This document shows positions 43,603 to 52,119 of a DNA stretch of 64,000 nt, piece by piece. A model generated the notes under the pieces. It worked only from the letters and a program-made list of their open reading frames with translations, was not told the DNA's origin and did no database searches. The number at the start of each line of letters is the position of its first letter. The stretch's first letter is position 1. Location: the NCBI RefSeq assembly GCF_000210295.1, contig NC_026743.1:1550001-1614000 (forward strand), written 5' to 3'. Made by a program: the position numbers and the translations under genes. This DNA comes from Trypanosoma brucei gambiense DAL972 (lineage: Eukaryota > Euglenozoa > Kinetoplastea > Trypanosomatida > Trypanosomatidae).

Positions 43603-44964
43603 ATGGTTGTGAATTCTGATGGGGTGCTTAAGGACAACTACACAGATGATCAAACATCGGAAGAAGACCCTAACGGTGATAACATAAGGACAAACAGGTC
43701 AAGCGATGATGGCCCAAGGAGGGGCATAATGAGATTTACTGAGCCGCTGTTTAGTCGGGTGATACCACACGGTGGAACCCTTTCCAACACTTTCACTTTT
43801 GCCTCGGCTACCCTCGGTGGAAGCATAGTCGCCCTGCCATGGGCTTTCCACGCGGTGGGAATAGTGATGGGTACCGTCTACCTGTTTTTGATGACATTAG
43901 TGACTGCATACACCGTCACCATTATTGGATTTGTCATGAAGAAGTCGCGATTCAGTGGCTTCGAGCAGATGTCCCTAGTTGTGCTGGGCCGGGGTGCTGC
44001 CTACTTGATGTCCGTTGTTATGGGCGCCAGTTGTCTTGGTGCTGCTGTCGCTTATGTCATCGCCGTGCGCACTTTGCTTGAACCGCTACTGCAGCAGTCT
44101 CCGTTGACATCAAATTTTTTTGGAACGACCGCGGGTGTCCGCCTAACAACATTTTTTGTTTGGCTGTTGGGGATGCTTCCGCTTGTTCTGCCAAAACAGA
44201 TCAATTCCCTGCGCTACTTCTCGGCGATTGGAGTAGTTTGTGTGGTTTACTTTTCAGTCGCCATAATTGCACACGCCACTATGGCTGGAGTACCGAAGCG
44301 TGGTGACGTTTCAATGTTTCAGGGTGGAAACATCGCAGTTGAGGGATTTGGTATTTTTATCTTTCCGTATCTATGTCATTGTGTTGCATTCCAAACATAC
44401 TATGAAATGAGGATTCCCAGTGTGAGAAAATTATTTATTTCAACTACCATCGCCATGATCTTTTGCTCTGTACTGTACTGGTTTGCAGGCGTGTTCGCCT
44501 ATTTGGAGTTCGGCCCGGAGGTTAAAGACTCAGTGTTGTACATGTATGATCCCATCAGTGATCCCATGATGTTCGTTGCGTACGTGGGGCTCGTTGCCAA
44601 ATTATGTGTTTCCTACGCGATGAATATGCTTCCTCTGCGAAACACAGTGTATTTCCTCCTTCAGTGGGAGATTCAGCAGCTACCATATTGGAAGCACACA
44701 GCTGTAGTGACTGTAATGTCCATATTGGTACTTATTTGTGGCATTTTCTTTCCCAAGATCAGCACTGTGTTTGGTTTCGTAGGCTCTGTTTGTGGCGGCC
44801 TCATTGGCTTTATTTACCCCGCTCTTTTCTACATGTATTCAGGAGACTGGTCATTGGCGACTGTTGGATGGTTTCACTACATCATGACTTACTGCGTCTT
44901 AATGCTTGGTGTCGCCAGCGTGGTGTTCGGCACGGCGGCGACGATTTATGCGATTATCAATTAG
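43603..44964 (+). CDS. Amino acid transporter, AAAP family (AAT-type)
   Basis: The protein has 453 residues from the ATG at 43,603; the reading frame extends further 5' but only to a TTG, so this is the first real start. It has a hydrophilic N-terminus of about 45 residues rich in Asp, Asn and Ser, then about 11 hydrophobic helices. The family hallmark in the first helix is present (SNTFTFASATLGGSIVALPW), as are AVGIVMG, LPKQINSLRYFSAIGV and FGIFIFPYLCHC. Kinetoplastids have a large set of these proton/amino-acid permeases at the plasma membrane, and the substrate cannot be told from sequence. A pyrimidine tract with CAG at 43,531-43,533 lies 70 bases upstream. The gene appears single here, whereas many relatives form tandem arrays. 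Confidence 0.94.
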   Translation: MVVNSDGVLKDNYTDDQTSEEDPNGDNIRTNRSSDDGPRRGIMRFTEPLFSRVIPHGGTLSNTFTFASATLGGSIVALPWAFHAVGIVMGTVYLFLMTLVTAYTVTIIGFVMKKSRFSGFEQMSLVVLGRGAAYLMSVVMGASCLGAAVAYVIAVRTLLEPLLQQSPLTSNFFGTTAGVRLTTFFVWLLGMLPLVLPKQINSLRYFSAIGVVCVVYFSVAIIAHATMAGVPKRGDVSMFQGGNIAVEGFGIFIFPYLCHCVAFQTYYEMRIPSVRKLFISTTIAMIFCSVLYWFAGVFAYLEFGPEVKDSVLYMYDPISDPMMFVAYVGLVAKLCVSYAMNMLPLRNTVYFLLQWEIQQLPYWKHTAVVTVMSILVLICGIFFPKISTVFGFVGSVCGGLIGFIYPALFYMYSGDWSLATVGWFHYIMTYCVLMLGVASVVFGTAATIYAIIN

Positions 44965-45710
44965 CCACACACTTTGTGTGAGGTTTCATGTGCGTACGTA
45001 ATGCCTGGTTTTCTTGGCACCGCAGTGTGTTTGTGCACACAAACTTTTGGAGCGTCTGCCGTTTGTTTTTTCGCCGCAGGGCGAGGGGGGAGTTAACAGG
45101 CGGGATACGACGAAAGGCGCGTGTTCGCTGTCGTTTTTCTTAATGTTTTTTCCACAGCTGCTCCTGTTCCCCATTTTTCCACACATAGAAATAGATGCGT
45201 CTTCACTAACCAAATGCGTCCAGGGGGTTCGCCCCATATTTGTTTTATTCCTCTCTCTCTTTTAACGAACATTAATTGTGAATCGTGGTCCCATAGCGGT
45301 GAATAAATAACGGATATACCCACTTTGGCCACTGATAAAAGCGACCGTGATAACCTTGCTTGACAGTGAAGGGAGTATGAGTCATATTGCGCTACTGAAA
45401 GAATCACAAGATAAGTGCGGCAGGATGCAAAGTGCCATAACGCTCGAGAGGAGGGGAGAGGGAGTGCGGGGTCAATTGTACCAATAAAGTAAGTCGATTC
45501 CTATGCTTCCCTGTGCAGTGAATGTGGAAAACGCAGAAGAATTTAACTCTTTTCCTTTTTTTTTTTTACTGAAGCCGCGTGACACAATCAACCATTGCTC
45601 CATCAAATACGTGGGGAAAACAACAACAACAACCAGACTTACTCTTCGCCCCACCCCCTACTACCACAAAAAGTTAACAGGTAACATTAAAAGTGAAAAC
45701 GCAGACTAAT
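44965..45710 (+). other. Intergenic upstream of HSP60 copy 2
   Basis: It holds the transporter 3' UTR and the HSP60 copy-2 splice signals: a strong pyrimidine tract at about 45,547-45,568 and AG at 45,573-45,574, predicting a 5' UTR of about 150 bases. It is unrelated to the region upstream of copy 1. Confidence 0.6.
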
Positions 45711-47742
45711 AACAATAAGATCCGAACATGTTCCGCTGTGTCGTCCGTTTTGGTGCCAAAGACATCCGTTTTGGCACGGAAGCACGTCAATCTATGCTGA
45801 AGGGCGTACAACGCGCTGTGGAGGCTGTTGCAACGACCCTTGGGCCTAAGGGACGTAACGTGATTATCGAGCAATCGTACGGTGCTCCGAAGATCACGAA
45901 GGATGGTGTAACCGTTGCGAAGTCGATCGAGTTCAAGGACCCGTTTGAAAACATGGGTGCGCAGCTCGTGCGGCAGGTATGCAATAAGACAAATGACCTC
46001 GCGGGTGATGGAACGACGACATCGGCTGTCCTCGTTGCAAGCATCTTTAGCGAGGGTATCAAATCGATTGCAACCGGGACGAATCCCATTGACATGAAGC
46101 GTGGTATGGACCGCGCCGTGGAGGTGATCCTGAAGAACATCGAATCTCAGAGCCGAACGGTAACAAATACGGAGAACGTTGTGCAGGTTGCGACGATTTC
46201 CGCGAACGGTGATGTTGAACTCGGCAAGCTGATTGGGGAGGCGATGGAGAAGGTGGGGAAGGATGGCGTGATCACAACACAAGATGGGAAGACATTGACG
46301 ACTGAGCTGGAAGTTGTGGAAGGCATGAGTGTGGACCGCGGTTACATCAGCCCGTACTTCGTAACTGACGCGAAGACTCAGAAGGCCGAGCTTGAAGATG
46401 CGTTCGTGCTTGTGTCTGCAAAGAAGTTGAACAACATTCATACGATCTTACCGGTGTTGAATCACGTGGTGCGCAGTGGGCGACCATTGCTGATCATTGC
46501 GGATGATGTGGAGAGTGAGGCCCTGACGACGATGATTTTCAATAAACTTCAAGGAAAGCTGAAGATTGCGTGCGTGAAGGCTCCAGGTTTCGGGGACAAC
46601 AAGGCTGCGATGCTGCAAGACATCGCCATTTTCAGTGGTGCCTGCGTTGTTGGTGAGGAAGGCAGTGGTGTGGAACTTGACGCTGAGAAATTCGACGCCA
46701 GCATCTTGGGGAGTGTGAAGAAGGCAACAATCACGAAGGACGATACAGTACTGTTGAACGGTGGTGGCGACGTTGCGATGATGAAAGAACGCGTGGACCT
46801 GCTGCGCGGGCTCATTGAGCGCGAGACGAGTGACTATAACCGCGAGAAGCTTCAAGAACGTCTTGCAAAACTGAGTGGTGGCGTTGCCGTAATCCGCGTT
46901 GGTGGTGCTTCTGAGGTGGAGGTGAACGAGAAGAAGGACCGCATCACAGATGCCCTGTGCTCGACCCGCGCTGCGGTGCAGGAAGGCATTGTCCCTGGTG
47001 GTGGCGCTGCGTTGCTGCGTGCGAGCAAAGCATTGGACGGATTACTACAGGATCAGTCACTCACCGCTGATCAACGGACTGGCGTGCAGATCATCCGTAA
47101 CGCGGTGCGGTTGCCCGCCCACCGCATTGTTGCCAATGCTGGAAGGGAAGGTGCTGTTGTTGTTGAGAAGGTGCTCGAGAACACTGATGCCGCTGTTGGT
47201 TACGATGCGCAGCTTGATCGCTACGTGAACATGTTTGAAGCCGGAATAATCGACCCCGCGCGTGTGGTTCGTGTTGCGCTTACTGACGCTGCGTCTGTTG
47301 CCAGCCTCATGATGACGGCAGAGGCCGCGGTTGTGGATTTACCGAAGGATGATGCACCTGCTGCAGGTGGTATGGGAGGCATGGGTGGTATGGGAGGTAT
47401 GGACGGCATGTATTGATGCTGAGGCAACCTGAGAGCATTGAGCAGGTGTTGTCCTGGTCATAATGTTCCGCACAGAATTGAACGTCATTATTATTTATTT
47501 ATTTATTTATTTATTATTATTCAGCTCGTGTTTTAAATTAATTATTATCATTATTATTGTCGCTTCAGTAGGGTTCTAATTCCAGGTTATTCGAGTTGTC
47601 GAGTCTGTGGTTCGCGGGAGGGGAGACTCTTGGAGGGAGGTACTGTGTTTGAGATTTTGTTGTAGATATGGATGATAGCGTCAACTTGTCTTTTGTCTTT
47701 GTCTTTCCAATCATTATGTATATATTTTTCTGTTTTTTTTTT
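45711..47742 (+). repeat. Right arm of the 2.03 kb inverted HSP60 repeat
   Basis: Reverse complement partner of 15,059-17,089. Identity starts 17 bases before the ATG and stops in a T run just before the splice tract of the next gene. In this arm the 3' UTR ATTT repeat is one unit shorter. The arms are about 28.6 kb apart and face away from each other. Confidence 0.93.
45728..47416 (+). CDS. HSP60: Mitochondrial chaperonin HSP60 (GroEL family), copy 2
   Basis: It encodes the same 562 residues as the minus-strand copy at 15,384-17,072: N-terminal mitochondrial presequence, LGPKGRN (38-44), GDGTTTS (93-99) and a GGM-type tail. At nucleotide level I found only one difference in the coding region (codon 97, ACG here, ACA in copy 1), which is silent. 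Being in the opposite transcription unit with its own splice acceptor (45,573-45,574) and a longer predicted 5' UTR, it may be processed differently from copy 1. Both 3' UTRs share about 325 bases including the ATTT repeat, so regulation through the 3' UTR could be common to both. Confidence 0.98.
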   Translation: MFRCVVRFGAKDIRFGTEARQSMLKGVQRAVEAVATTLGPKGRNVIIEQSYGAPKITKDGVTVAKSIEFKDPFENMGAQLVRQVCNKTNDLAGDGTTTSAVLVASIFSEGIKSIATGTNPIDMKRGMDRAVEVILKNIESQSRTVTNTENVVQVATISANGDVELGKLIGEAMEKVGKDGVITTQDGKTLTTELEVVEGMSVDRGYISPYFVTDAKTQKAELEDAFVLVSAKKLNNIHTILPVLNHVVRSGRPLLIIADDVESEALTTMIFNKLQGKLKIACVKAPGFGDNKAAMLQDIAIFSGACVVGEEGSGVELDAEKFDASILGSVKKATITKDDTVLLNGGGDVAMMKERVDLLRGLIERETSDYNREKLQERLAKLSGGVAVIRVGGASEVEVNEKKDRITDALCSTRAAVQEGIVPGGGAALLRASKALDGLLQDQSLTADQRTGVQIIRNAVRLPAHRIVANAGREGAVVVEKVLENTDAAVGYDAQLDRYVNMFEAGIIDPARVVRVALTDAASVASLMMTAEAAVVDLPKDDAPAAGGMGGMGGMGGMDGMY

Positions 47743-47793
47743 CCTCTTCTGTCTAGGTGTTTTATTTTGCCTTTTTTGATTCATCGATAGGTA
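47417..47793 (+). other. HSP60 3' UTR and Cdc20-like splice tract
   Basis: The HSP60 3' flank includes an ATTT repeat at about 47,490-47,515. It is followed by a long pyrimidine tract (47,725-47,754) ending in AG at 47,755-47,756. The inverted repeat stops at 47,742, inside that tract. Confidence 0.6.
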
Positions 47794-49587
47794 ATGGACG
47801 GTGGCTTCCCTTGGACCAAACACGTGGAATGGAACCGGTTTCGAAACTTAGGTGAAGGTGTTGGTGGGTTTAAAGGCTTTAGGTGTTGTGGGGGCGGTCA
47901 AAGGCGTGGTCTATGTGGCACGGAGCTCAGTGTGTGTTGTGACTGTTGTTTAGTTGTTAACGAGAGCGTACATAATCGCCTTGCGGTTGGCTTGAAAAGG
48001 GCAACACCTGAGCCGTTGTGGCAGCCCACCCGTTTAACTTCACCGTACTGCATTTTGTGTGCGAATGGCCTTCGGGATGATTTCTACACTTCGTGTATGT
48101 CCTGGGGTAGGGAAAGTGTTGCCCTCTCTTTGGGTGAAAAAGTCCTTTTGTTTAAATCGTCTTCCCCACGTGAGAGTGCGGTTTCTCTGAATTTGAGCGG
48201 GGAAGCCTGCGGTTATTCAGAGTCAATATCATCAGTAGCTGTTTCCCAGTTTTCGGATTCTCATTGCTTTCTTGGCGGCGTAAATGGGGCTGTTGGGTTG
48301 TATGAGTCACATGGGGGTGGAGAATTATCACTCTCGAGCTCCTTTGAGATGCCGCCCCCTCTCTTTGGGGGTGATTTGGCTTCCGAGGCTGCTTTTAGTG
48401 GTGCAACCACCAGTATACGCTGCCTATCGACAACTAATGTTCATCCGTGGGTGGTAGCTGCCGGGACGGCGGCGCATGGACTTTTTGTACTTGATAGCCG
48501 TTTTACAACCCCTGCTGCACGGATGTGTGGCTCCGACCTGTGGAACTCAGTTGATTGTAGACATTCTCAGAGACCACTGTATCCTTCTGAGGCGATTTCG
48601 CTGCTTTCGTCTTTGAATGGCATTTGCGGTGTGTCGTGGAACTCGTCTGGTTCCCTGGTTGCGACAGGGGAAAGTGGCGGCTTGGTGAACATATGGTCCC
48701 TTTCTAACACTCGTTCTCCTGTGCAGCGGATTAGATTGCCCAGCGCTCATACGACGGTGAAGGCCGTTGCGTTTCACCCGACCAACCCATACGAGCTAGT
48801 TCTTGGTGGGGCTGCAGATGATGGCTGTGTCCGCGTTTATGATGTCTCATCTGCGACGCCGCATTACAAGTGGGGTGTATCTACGGGATGCCAAGTGACA
48901 CAGGCATTGTATTCTCCTGACGGTTCATTCATTGTTTCTGCACACGGCGCACGGCTCAAGGCCAGTGTAGCCATTGACGCGGCCAGTGCTCAGTCGCACG
49001 CGACAAGAGCCGGTGTATCGCGTACTGATAGCGGTGGAGGGGGTTGGGGAGCAGGTGATGAGTTGCAGTGGTTGACAGAGAAGTTTGAGCGGGCTATGAA
49101 ATGTAGCGAGAATGCGGCAGAGTCCTCGATCGACACGTGTTTAGGGTTCAACAGGGTGTCGAGTTCTGGACTGAACGAGGCTAAGCCCTTATTGTCGGAG
49201 GCGCCACCTTTCTCTCTTGTGATGTGGAGGAAAGGTACGCAGCACCAGGGAACGACCCCAATGAGTTTCACCCACGGGAGTGGTATCCATCATCAGTGTA
49301 CCGCAGGTTCACCTTCACGCCGGTGTGAACCACTTCCACTTGTTTCTATGTACACGATGATGGGCCATCGATCGCGACCGCTGCAACTTGCAGTCCCTTT
49401 CTCACAAACTGCAGACCAGGGCTGTATTGCCTCAATCGCTGGCGGTGCTGATTGTACAATTCGGTTCTGGAAGTGTTTTTATTCTAGAAGCGAAATGGTA
49501 AACTGGGGGCAGCGTGTGTGCGCCTCGTTAAGGACTGCGATCACAGAAGAGGATGTTGAAGAAATGACGGCCATGCCTCTGCGCTAA
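47794..49587 (+). CDS. Cdc20/Cdh1 (Fizzy)-like WD40 protein
   Basis: The 597-residue protein carries the Fizzy-family entry sequence (GLRDDFYTSCMSWGRESVALSLGEKVLLFKS, about 92-122, where family members have GLxDDFYLNLxDWS), then WD40 blades including GVSWNSSGSLVATGESGGLVNIWSL, KAVAFHPTNPYELVLGGAADDGCVRVYD and a final GHRSRPLQLAVPF...GGADCTIRFWK. Family members activate the anaphase-promoting complex. Unusual points: a cysteine-rich N-terminus (about 30-52), no C-box that I can see, a low-complexity insertion of about 120 residues in a late blade (about 390-510), and a C-terminus ending Pro-Leu-Arg where Cdc20/Cdh1 normally end Ile-Arg. AG at 47,755-47,756 follows a strong pyrimidine tract. 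The family is clear; whether it activates APC/C is not. Confidence 0.85.
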   Translation: MDGGFPWTKHVEWNRFRNLGEGVGGFKGFRCCGGGQRRGLCGTELSVCCDCCLVVNESVHNRLAVGLKRATPEPLWQPTRLTSPYCILCANGLRDDFYTSCMSWGRESVALSLGEKVLLFKSSSPRESAVSLNLSGEACGYSESISSVAVSQFSDSHCFLGGVNGAVGLYESHGGGELSLSSSFEMPPPLFGGDLASEAAFSGATTSIRCLSTTNVHPWVVAAGTAAHGLFVLDSRFTTPAARMCGSDLWNSVDCRHSQRPLYPSEAISLLSSLNGICGVSWNSSGSLVATGESGGLVNIWSLSNTRSPVQRIRLPSAHTTVKAVAFHPTNPYELVLGGAADDGCVRVYDVSSATPHYKWGVSTGCQVTQALYSPDGSFIVSAHGARLKASVAIDAASAQSHATRAGVSRTDSGGGGWGAGDELQWLTEKFERAMKCSENAAESSIDTCLGFNRVSSSGLNEAKPLLSEAPPFSLVMWRKGTQHQGTTPMSFTHGSGIHHQCTAGSPSRRCEPLPLVSMYTMMGHRSRPLQLAVPFSQTADQGCIASIAGGADCTIRFWKCFYSRSEMVNWGQRVCASLRTAITEEDVEEMTAMPLR

Positions 49588-50279
49588 GAGGGGCGCGCAC
49601 ATATCGAAACGTGTGCGTGCTTATAGATATAGAGATAATTTGGTGAGTCGCCCCAGTGGCGGTTCCGTCCCTCTCCTCCTTCATAACGTTATATGTTGTT
49701 TGTTTGACACGCTTGAAGTCCCTCGCGTTTTTTCACACCCTAATAGCGAAGTAAGCCATTCACCCGCGGGACTCCCCGATCCCTCATTTTTTTGATTGGT
49801 TACCTCGTTGCATAGACACATGGCAAGAACATTATTTTCTTGAGCAAACATGTGGCCGGCGTTGTTTTATTTATATTTTTTCCCCTTAGAATGAAAGAGA
49901 GCGATGACAGTAAGGATGATGTTTTAAAGACCATGTGGGTCCTTTTCACTTTGTATCAAGTCTCACAACGGCTGTAGAGATAGCGGCCGAATTTCGGGCG
50001 AAGATTTTTCAAAAAAGTAATTAGTTAGAACGCGTGCCGCAAACGGTGGTGCAACTCCTCCTATTTCTTTTTTTTAAAAACATCGATTATTGTTTCAGCT
50101 ACGAGCGTGTGGTAAACGTGTTGGTGGGGCACCCCGCATCAATTCATCTTTGGAACGTCTGCATGGAGGTTGGTTGGTTGTGGCCACCTAGAAGAACTCT
50201 TCTTTACACACCCTTTTTTTTATTCGTAGAATATCTTAGACACGAGGGTTTGTAGCGTATTTGTCCCCACCAGTGAGGA
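49588..50279 (+). other. Intergenic: UTRs and ALG3 splice signal
   Basis: T-rich UTR with a pyrimidine tract at about 50,207-50,225 and AG at 50,228-50,229, about 50 bases before the ALG3 ATG. Short ORFs here were not called. Confidence 0.5.
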
Positions 50280-51494
50280 ATGGAGTATCGGTGGCTGAAT
50301 AGGGTTCTCACTGTGGAATTATGCATGTCCATCATAGCCTTTCATCTCGTGCATTTCACCGGAATCGACTGGAATGCTTACATGCAGGAGGTGAAGGGCT
50401 TTCTGGATGGGGAGCTCGACTACATGAAGTTGAAGGGTGACACCGGCCCTTTGGTGTACCCCGGCGGTTTCGTATGGTCCCATTCCGCACTTTATTTCAT
50501 GACGAAAGGTGGTGTTGATGTCGAGATGGCACAGTGGCTGTACTTGGGGATCTATGTGATGGTGCTGGTGTTAGTTGCACATTTGTACTACAACTCGGGG
50601 CTTCGTGGGAGGTTGTTCATTCGTCTCCTCCTTTCCAAGCGAATCCGGTCACTCTTCATGTTCCGGCTCTTCAACGATTGTTGGGCCATGTTTCTGGTCT
50701 ACTTGTCGGTTATCTGTTTCGCCAGGGGGCGGCGATGGACTGTTGGATGTTTGTTGTACAGTATGGCCGTGTCAGTAAAAATGAACATTTTTCTCTTTGC
50801 TCCTGGTCTTCTACTGATTCTGTGCAAATCACTTCCTTTTACCGGGGTGGTCAGATGTCTCGCAGTGTGTGCATTGTGGCAAGTAGTTGCGGGGCTGCCC
50901 TTTCTTCTCCACAATCCACGGTCATATATTGTACGGTCGTTTGACCTTGGTCGTGTATTCACGTATCGATGGACTGTCAATTTCAAGCGCATCTCGGAAG
51001 AGATATTTTTTTCGTCCAAGTTTAGCAGGAGTTTGTTGGTGATGCTAGCTGTCAGCTGGTTGTTAGTGTGTTTCCGGCGTTGGTCCAAGCGTGCTTACCG
51101 GCGTGGCCGGTATGAGAAGCGAGAGGGGACTGTGGTACTTGTGGGTGCGTCAGATGAAGAGGTCTTTCACAATGTCACCTTAACCCTGATGGAGTCTAAT
51201 ATGATCGGCGTTATCTTCGCTCGTTCATTACACTATCAGTTTTTTCTGTGGTTTTTCTACTTCGTACCGTTTGTCCTCTCTGCCACACGACTACCGCTGG
51301 TGGTGAAAGTGGTTGCCTTTTTAGCAATCCAATACGGATTCGAGGTGTACCCGAGCACAACCGCGTCATCCAGTGTTCTTCTGAGTGGCTTTTTGTGTGT
51401 ATGGCTGGGCATGCTCCTTTTCCCCTCTGAATATAGCGAAACTACTGGAAAAGAGACGACGGTAACCCTTACAGCTGTGAAAAGGGGAAAGTAG
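50280..51494 (+). CDS. ALG3: ALG3, Dol-P-Man:Man5GlcNAc2-PP-Dol alpha-1,3-mannosyltransferase
   Basis: The 404-residue, multi-pass ER membrane protein of family GT58 adds the first luminal mannose, from dolichol-phosphate-mannose, to the lipid-linked oligosaccharide. The characteristic luminal sequence near the N-terminus is present (IDWNAYMQEVKGFLDGELDY then KGDTGPLVYPGGFVW, about 28-63), as are LRLFND-like FRLFNDCWAMF, AVSVKMNIFLFAPGLL, LPFLLHNPRSYIVRSFDLGRVF and the late conserved ARSLHYQFFLWFFYFVP. About ten hydrophobic helices and a length near the family norm support function. The tail KRGK resembles a dibasic ER-retrieval signal. AG at 50,228-50,229 follows a pyrimidine tract. Loss of this step in trypanosomes alters high-mannose versus complex N-glycans according to published work. 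Confidence 0.96.
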   Translation: MEYRWLNRVLTVELCMSIIAFHLVHFTGIDWNAYMQEVKGFLDGELDYMKLKGDTGPLVYPGGFVWSHSALYFMTKGGVDVEMAQWLYLGIYVMVLVLVAHLYYNSGLRGRLFIRLLLSKRIRSLFMFRLFNDCWAMFLVYLSVICFARGRRWTVGCLLYSMAVSVKMNIFLFAPGLLLILCKSLPFTGVVRCLAVCALWQVVAGLPFLLHNPRSYIVRSFDLGRVFTYRWTVNFKRISEEIFFSSKFSRSLLVMLAVSWLLVCFRRWSKRAYRRGRYEKREGTVVLVGASDEEVFHNVTLTLMESNMIGVIFARSLHYQFFLWFFYFVPFVLSATRLPLVVKVVAFLAIQYGFEVYPSTTASSSVLLSGFLCVWLGMLLFPSEYSETTGKETTVTLTAVKRGK

Positions 51495-52119
51495 GCAACC
51501 GGAACAAGTGATCTTGGAAACAGTGGCACATGGGCGGAACGACATCACCGTGCGCAACGCAAATCGTCGTTGGTGGACCGTTATCGTTCGCTGTTTCATC
51601 TTTGAACTGTCCAGGTGGTTTCCGCTCGTCGTTTTGCTGTACTTCGTAATGCGATGATCGGCTGTAGTTCACCTGAATGTTGTTAACACGCGGAGCGGTA
51701 TGGCCTTGATAAGATGGCAGGCCTCACTACTCCCTCTGATTTATAATTTCCATTTGGGCCATTAGTGTGTGTTCTGGCTGTTCCATCGTTTTTTGTGGCC
51801 TTTGTTTTTTTTTTTCGAACCCTCAAAGCATTCTTTCCTACGTGTTTGTCTCCCCGTATTCTTTGCATCGTTGGCATAGCGACGTGTAAGAGCGGTTGCC
51901 GTAGTTTAAAGGATCAGAAACGATAGGAAGGGACGGAGGGAAAGGTGTGTCGAAGAGACTAAGAGAAACAAAGGGCAATTGGGTCGCGTCGGGGTCAGGC
52001 CAGAGGTGTTTTCTGCAGTTCCTCTCCATCGTTTTGGGTGACGATTGGACCCGCAGAGCCGTGGTGCAGTGGAGCGCATCCTCGACCCCCTTAGCCTTCC
52101 CTCTCAGCAGTTGTCTGTG
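51495..52119 (+). other. Intergenic: UTRs, T-rich splice tracts
   Basis: Two candidate acceptor regions: a T-rich tract at about 51,784-51,812 with AG at about 51,825, and a C/T tract at 51,830-51,865 with AG near 51,880. The open frame of the next gene extends to 52,045 but only from a TTG. Confidence 0.5.

Noticed and set aside
52045..52119. 25-residue N-terminal extension of the large phosphatase
   Set aside because: It starts at TTG; the first ATG is at 52,120.
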